Shown here: piece after piece, positions 7,679 through 8,557 of the stretch
Numbering within the stretch: position 1 is the first letter of the stretch
Layout of the letters: every line of letters begins with the position of its first letter
Assembly: GCA_002434915.1 (NCBI GenBank)
Contig: DJLG01000032.1
Coordinates: 479-9,035, forward strand
Origin: Proteobacteria bacterium UBA6522
Lineage (GTDB): Bacteria; Pseudomonadota; Gammaproteobacteria; Steroidobacterales; Rariloculaceae
Length of the DNA stretch: 8,557 bases
Reading direction: 5' to 3'
Notes under the pieces: model-generated
Told to the model about the DNA's origin: nothing
What the model saw: only the letters and a program-made list of their open reading frames with translations
The model's database searches: none
Position numbers and translations under genes: made by a program

Positions 7679-7696
7679 GAATAAGGGTGCTTATTC
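7679..7696. other. Hairpin between the lipoprotein and membrane-protein genes
   Basis: GAATAAG (7679-7685) pairs perfectly with CTTATTC (7690-7696) around a 4-nt loop. The stem can extend by TTAA (7675-7678) with TTAA (7699-7702) across a 2-nt bulge. It lies 23 bp past the stop of the lipoprotein gene. On the minus strand only a short T-rich run follows, so it may be a weak terminator, an RNA-stabilising 3' structure or an attenuator. Confidence 0.4.
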
Positions 7697-7718
7697 CTTT
7701 AAACTGCATTAGTCAGGT

Positions 7719-8414
7719 TTATTCTGAACTCGTGATTGGGCCGTTACCATACCCAGGAGAGGTTAAAAATTGTCTTAATTGTTGGGTTAGACCTCTACAC
7801 GCAGCTAATTGTGGTCGTGCGATTAGAGGAATTGGGATCACTAATGCTGGCATTACAGAGCGCCCTGAAACATCTGCATAAATGGTTCCTGCGGAAGAAA
7901 GCTCTTGAAGATCCCAGACAGTAGCATCATAGATTGAGTCATCCTCCCACCAACCTAATCCCAGGCATCCTGCACCACCAACACCTGCGGCACAGCTTAT
8001 ACCACCTCCGCTTGCAACCCGGGTAGTTGACCCATCAAGCCAAACAACGAACCGTACACCTGTAGAAAGCACCTGATTCAGTACGTTTTCACGTGTAAGT
8101 AACTCAGAAAGCTCAACAGTAGTAACCGGTGCCATTGATGGTTCGAACCAGGGGTATAACTCATCTTCAAACGCTATGTTGTTATACACATTCAAGCCGT
8201 CATCTCCGCTAGCAAGGCGATCGCTTATACAGTCAACTATTCGTTGTTCTGCTTCATGAGAAGAGTGATGTTTACGGGCCAGTACAACAATACTTTCATT
8301 TTCGCCAACAACAACATCACTTTGCTTATATGGTTCCATGCGAGTGGTAACACCACATCCACCAAGAATTCCAAGTAAGACTGTTACTAACAGAAATAGT
8401 TTGGCTGTATTCAT
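7719..8414 (-). CDS. Predicted lipoprotein, function unknown
   Basis: A 231-residue protein with a type II signal peptide. A Lys near the N-terminus is followed by a hydrophobic stretch and the lipobox LGGC, with the lipidated Cys at 20 and Gly at +2. No Asp retention signal is present, so an outer-membrane location is likely. The mature part starts with an alternating strand/helix region (ESIVVLARKHH at 40-50, then AEQRIVDCISDRLAS, then VLSTGVRFVVWLDGST at about 115-130) that resembles small alpha/beta domains of envelope proteins. A Gly/Cys-rich segment follows (SGGGISCAAGVGGAGCLGLG, 135-154) and then WWEDDSIYDATVWDL. Besides Cys20 there are Cys62, 141, 150 and 206, enough for two disulfides. 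ATG 8414 has AAAGG 10 nt upstream. I recognise no named family; it lacks the TPR look of NlpI. Confidence 0.85.
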   Translation of the reverse strand: MNTAKLFLLVTVLLGILGGCGVTTRMEPYKQSDVVVGENESIVVLARKHHSSHEAEQRIVDCISDRLASGDDGLNVYNNIAFEDELYPWFEPSMAPVTTVELSELLTRENVLNQVLSTGVRFVVWLDGSTTRVASGGGISCAAGVGGAGCLGLGWWEDDSIYDATVWDLQELSSAGTIYADVSGRSVMPALVIPIPLIARPQLAACRGLTQQLRQFLTSPGYGNGPITSSE

Positions 8415-8513
8415 AAGTTAATTACCTTTAGGCCCTACTTTAGATCTAGTGCTAGTTTGTTATGAGATGCACAATTTGCAAGTAACGTCGCAAAATATCC
8501 GAACTAGATTCAA

Positions 8514-8519
8514 ATTATA
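8514..8519 (-). promoter_or_regulatory. Candidate -10 element upstream of the lipoprotein gene
   Basis: The minus strand reads TATAAT, a perfect -10 box, about 100 bp before the ATG at 8414. The -35 position (CCATTC at 17 bp) is poor. The leader would be roughly 95 nt. The rest of the 143-bp region to the window edge shows nothing else I can support. Confidence 0.3.
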
Positions 8520-8557
8520 TGCCTAATTCACTCATTGAATGGCGCTTTTCTTTATAG

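Noticed and set aside
7446..7881. Plus-strand open frames in the region 7446-7924
   Set aside because: They run antisense to the membrane-protein and lipoprotein genes, have low-complexity or Cys/Arg-odd composition, and lack ribosome binding sites and recognisable motifs.
7719..8414. Lipoprotein as NlpI, the known Prc adaptor
   Set aside because: NlpI is helical with TPR repeats. This protein has alternating strands and helices, a Gly/Cys-rich segment and no TPR pattern.
1..8557. Mobile element, CRISPR array, toxin-antitoxin or defence system
   Set aside because: No transposase or integrase motifs, no regularly spaced repeats, no target-site duplications, and base composition looks even across the window. 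All large frames are housekeeping or envelope proteins.

Overview
This looks like an ordinary chromosomal window from a gammaproteobacterium with fairly low G+C (by eye about 40%). The evidence is the gene set: a PEP synthase with its PpsR regulator, a YqiB-like DUF1249 protein, RmuC, and a long periplasmic Prc/Tsp protease. The organism cannot be named from the sequence alone. Non-ATG starts are common: TTG for ppsA and probably for the small membrane protein, and GTG for prc.

Layout, left to right: (1) positions 1-2153, minus strand: ppsA, cut by the left window edge with about the last 75 residues missing. (2) A 41-bp divergent gap holding both ribosome binding sites and probable promoter elements. 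(3) Plus strand from 2195: ppsR, then a DUF1249/YqiB-like gene, then rmuC. Gaps are 45 and 66 bp, so this could be one transcription unit. (4) A 56-bp convergent gap. (5) Minus strand from 8414 down to 4960: an uncharacterised lipoprotein gene, a small two-helix membrane protein gene, a 305-bp AT-rich gap, then prc. (6) The last 143 bp are the upstream region of the lipoprotein gene.

The clearest functional link is between ppsA and ppsR. PpsA makes PEP from pyruvate and ATP at the entry to gluconeogenesis. PpsR is the kinase/phosphorylase family that switches PEP synthase off and on at a Thr two residues before the catalytic His. Both the Walker-A loop of PpsR and the Thr412/His414 target pair of PpsA are visible here. 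RmuC (DNA maintenance) and DUF1249 have no evident link to this pair. The right half encodes cell-envelope proteins: a periplasmic protease, a predicted outer-membrane lipoprotein and a small inner-membrane protein.

No mobile element, CRISPR array, rRNA, tRNA or phage signature was seen. I found no convincing new multi-gene system. The least explained parts are the lipoprotein with its Gly/Cys-rich segment, the small membrane protein next to it, and the hairpin between them.
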